Positions 13,813 through 15,021 of a stretch of DNA of 15,021 nt are shown here, piece after piece. Numbering within the stretch: the stretch's first letter is position 1; each line of letters starts with the position of its first letter. The notes under the pieces were generated by a model. The model did no database searches and was not told the DNA's origin. It saw nothing but the letters and a program-made list of their open reading frames with translations. The position numbers and the translations under genes are program-made. The stretch comes from Candidatus Woesearchaeota archaeon (lineage in GTDB: Archaea; Nanobdellota; Nanobdellia; Woesearchaeales; JAGVYO01): contig JAGVYO010000019.1 of assembly GCA_018303225.1 (NCBI GenBank), positions 1 through 15,021 on the forward strand. The letters run 5' to 3'.

Positions 13813-14796
13813 TTAGTTGCCCTGGTGGGAATGGAGACTTAGATAGGAGACGGTCGGCGCCTGGGCAGGAAGCTGTGATTTGGGCCGCATGGCCACAACC
13901 ATCCGGATGAGCCGTTTGGCAGGCCCTCCGACGGATCCTCTGAGCAGGATGTAAGGGTTTTTTACGAGTCCATAGCGCATAAACCCGCCTTTCGCATTGA
14001 TCTCCTCGCCTTTTTCTCCGATCTTGATGATCCATTTGTTGTACTCGATGCGCTGGTGATAGCCCATCTTGCCGGCATGCGCCACCCGGTACATGAAATG
14101 CCCCTGTGATTTCCATCCACCCAGCGTGCCAGGTCCGCGCCGTACCTTTTCCGATTTGTGGCTCCGGAGACTGACCCCGAAACGCTTCACCGGGCCCTGG
14201 AATCCTTTTCCCTTCGTGATGCTGTGCAGATCGACCTGTTGGCCTTCTTTCAGGACGTCCTTGACCGTGATGTCTTTTCCCAATTTCTCCTGGGCCACCC
14301 TCAGCTGGTCCTCTTTCTTTCCGCCGATGCCAAGCTCGAACACGTCCGGCTTCTTCTTTCCGATGCCGGTCGCCTTGGGCTGCGTATACACCAGCAGCCG
14401 TACCTCGTCAAAATCCTTGATGTCCTCTACCTTCTTGCTGACTTTCTTTGGCACAATCATGCTCCGTTCGAGCTCTTTTTCAAGTTGCATGGAGAATATC
14501 TCACCAACGAGCTGTTTTCGGTTTTCGATGGTGTTGTAAAAGCGGATAGAAGCAGTCTTTAAGGGCGGGCATTCGATGACGGTGATGGGACAAAAAATCG
14601 ACTCGCCCTTGGTGAGGGTTGTCTTGCGGTTGTCCACAATCATGGCGTGGGTCATGCCCACCTTATACCCCGCAAACCCCAGCACGTTGGATTCTTTCGT
14701 TGCCGGCCAAGAGCGCACGCTAGCAACTTCGCTCTGGGCCCGTTTCCGGGGCCAGAACTGCATACTCGCATATCGCGGTCTTCGTGTTCGTGGCAT
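13813..14796 (-). CDS. rpl3: Large-subunit ribosomal protein uL3
   Basis: 327 aa, close to the usual archaeal length. uL3 binds 23S rRNA domain VI, is an early assembly protein and sends an extension towards the peptidyl-transferase centre. The N-terminus MPRTRRPRYASMQF followed by WPRKRA has the archaeal/eukaryotic pattern and fixes the ATG start. The central SITKGKGFQGPVKRFG (about 192-207) and GPGTLGGWKSQGHF (about 221-234), then AHAGKMGYHQR and GSVGGPAKRLIRM (about 287-299), are family landmarks. It is the first gene of the operon, downstream of a long leader. No strong Shine-Dalgarno lies at normal distance, as the nearest GAGGTG ends 23 nt upstream. uL4 begins 1 nt after its TAA stop. 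Confidence 0.98.
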   Translation of the reverse strand: MPRTRRPRYASMQFWPRKRAQSEVASVRSWPATKESNVLGFAGYKVGMTHAMIVDNRKTTLTKGESIFCPITVIECPPLKTASIRFYNTIENRKQLVGEIFSMQLEKELERSMIVPKKVSKKVEDIKDFDEVRLLVYTQPKATGIGKKKPDVFELGIGGKKEDQLRVAQEKLGKDITVKDVLKEGQQVDLHSITKGKGFQGPVKRFGVSLRSHKSEKVRRGPGTLGGWKSQGHFMYRVAHAGKMGYHQRIEYNKWIIKIGEKGEEINAKGGFMRYGLVKNPYILLRGSVGGPAKRLIRMVVAMRPKSQLPAQAPTVSYLSLHSHQGN

Positions 14797-14819
14797 AGTC
14801 GCTTCGTGTTGCGGGAACC

Positions 14820-14851
14820 CACCTCTTGAATACTGTCGCCTATCTGAGGTG
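14820..14851 (-). promoter_or_regulatory. Hairpin covering a GAGGTG Shine-Dalgarno-like site upstream of uL3
   Basis: On the minus strand CACCTC (14851-14846) is perfectly complementary to GAGGTG (14825-14820). The interior can add a short GAUA/UAUUC helix with one bulge around a GGCGACAG loop. GAGGTG matches the archaeal Shine-Dalgarno consensus GGAGGTGAT, so the hairpin would hide it. The motif ends 23 nt before the uL3 ATG, longer than usual spacing, so it may be a ribosome standby site rather than a normal ribosome-binding site. Function is inferred. Confidence 0.45.
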
Positions 14852-14912
14852 CAATATGGAAAAAGCCTTTTGGTGAAACTCTTTTTTAGAAACAGTTCTA
14901 CTCGGGACTGTA

Positions 14913-14933
14913 CTGAAAAGAGCTCCTTTTCAG
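14913..14933 (-). other. Leader hairpin 2
   Basis: On the minus strand CTGAAAAG and CTTTTCAG form a perfect 8-bp stem around a 5-nt GAGCT loop. The stem and loop include a GGAG Shine-Dalgarno-like motif, but no start codon follows at a useful distance. It lies in the middle of the uL3 leader. Confidence 0.55.
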
Positions 14934-14951
14934 GCTTATGGTGTACTTACC

Positions 14952-14978
14952 GGTGCTTAAAACCCTTCTTCAAGCACC
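14952..14978 (-). other. Leader hairpin 1
   Basis: On the minus strand the arms GGTGCTTGAAG and TTTTAAGCACC pair over 11 positions (two of them G-U) around a 5-nt AAGGG loop. It lies just downstream of the predicted transcription start. No U-run follows directly, so it is not a simple terminator. Its GGTG base overlaps the segment that can pair instead with 14866-14875, so the two structures exclude each other. Confidence 0.6.
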
Positions 14979-15006
14979 AAAGGAGTTTTCTAGAAACAGA
15001 AGGGCC

Positions 15007-15021
15007 TTTATAAACTTTACT
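15007..15021 (-). promoter_or_regulatory. Archaeal promoter (BRE + TATA box) of the operon
   Basis: Read on the minus strand, AGTAAA (15021-15016) is followed after one base by TTTATAAA (15014-15007). The first matches the archaeal TFB-recognition element pattern RNWAAW and the second is a good archaeal TATA box. Archaeal transcription usually starts about 22-27 nt downstream of the TATA centre, which places the start near 14984-14989, where there is a run of A residues on the minus strand. It sits upstream of uL3, the first gene of the cluster, and no comparable element was recognised outside coding sequence further down. The window ends at the BRE, so upstream activator sites cannot be judged. 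The start site is inferred. Confidence 0.75.

Larger units (their letters stand above)
14797..14989 (-). other. Long structured 5' leader of the uL3 mRNA
   Basis: About 190 nt separate the predicted transcription start from the uL3 ATG, unusually long for an archaeal operon leader. The region contains no ATG-initiated reading frame on the minus strand. It contains several inverted repeats: 14952-14978 (11 pairs), 14913-14933 (8 perfect pairs), 14892-14911 (5 pairs) and 14820-14851 (6 pairs plus an inner helix). A long-range complementarity joins 14975-14983 to 14866-14875. Such a leader could host autoregulation by a ribosomal protein, which is known for some archaeal ribosomal-protein mRNAs (for example the L1 operon). 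No regulator is identifiable here and the regulatory role is inference. Confidence 0.5.

Noticed and set aside
14959..14977. Six-codon GTG-initiated upstream frame in the uL3 leader (GTG to TAA).
   Set aside because: No Shine-Dalgarno precedes it and it lies within hairpin 1; there is no support for a leader peptide.
1..15021. CRISPR arrays, insertion sequences, tRNA or rRNA genes, or phage and defence genes.
   Set aside because: Conserved ribosomal and secretion genes fill the window almost completely; no repeat array, transposase or tRNA-like sequence was seen in the two non-coding stretches.

Overview
The window is a nearly uninterrupted archaeal ribosomal-protein superoperon (S10-spc type), transcribed entirely on the minus strand, so it reads from right to left. 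The archaeal assignment rests on gene content and order: eS4, eL32, eL19, eL34 and eL14 occur with universal ribosomal proteins; a SUI1/aIF1 gene and an RNase P protein (Rpp29/Rnp1) gene lie between uL29 and uS17; and a DUF106 membrane protein follows secY. A TATA box with a purine-rich BRE precedes the first gene, and Shine-Dalgarno sites are of the GGAGG/GGTGA type. The lineage cannot be fixed from sequence reading alone. Absence of adk after secY and of cmk after eL34, compared with the layout common in Euryarchaeota, together with several lysine/glutamate-rich tails, would fit a reduced DPANN-like genome, but that is inference.

Layout in transcription order. 15021-14797: promoter and a leader of about 190 nt with several hairpins. 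14796-10185: uL3, uL4, uL23, uL2, uS19, uL22, uS3, uL29. 10188-9624: aIF1 and RNase P component 1. 9619-3572: uS17, uL14, uL24, eS4, uL5, uS14, uS8, uL6, eL32, eL19, uL18, uS5. 3579-1304: uL30, uL15 and secY. 1301-1: DUF106 insertase-like protein, eL34, and the 5' part of eL14, cut by the window edge. Genes are separated by 10 nt or less, or overlap by 4-32 nt. The one exception is a 57-nt gap between eL34 and eL14, which holds a small hairpin. No tRNA, rRNA, CRISPR, insertion sequence or other mobile element was seen.

The products build both ribosomal subunits (peptidyl-transferase neighbourhood uL2/uL3/uL4, exit tunnel uL22/uL23/uL29, decoding side uS3/uS5/uS8/uS14/uS17/uS19/eS4). aIF1 acts in start-site selection and Rnp1 in tRNA maturation. 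SecY and the Oxa1-superfamily DUF106 protein handle membrane insertion of nascent chains. Tight spacing and Shine-Dalgarno sites built into preceding stop codons suggest extensive translational coupling.

Most of the window is ordinary. The parts most worth a second look are the structured uL3 leader, including a hairpin that can hide the only strong Shine-Dalgarno-like sequence near uL3; the extra extracytoplasmic domain in the DUF106 protein; the lengthened uS14 and shortened uL30; and the charged tails on uS3, uL22, uS17, eL32 and uS5.
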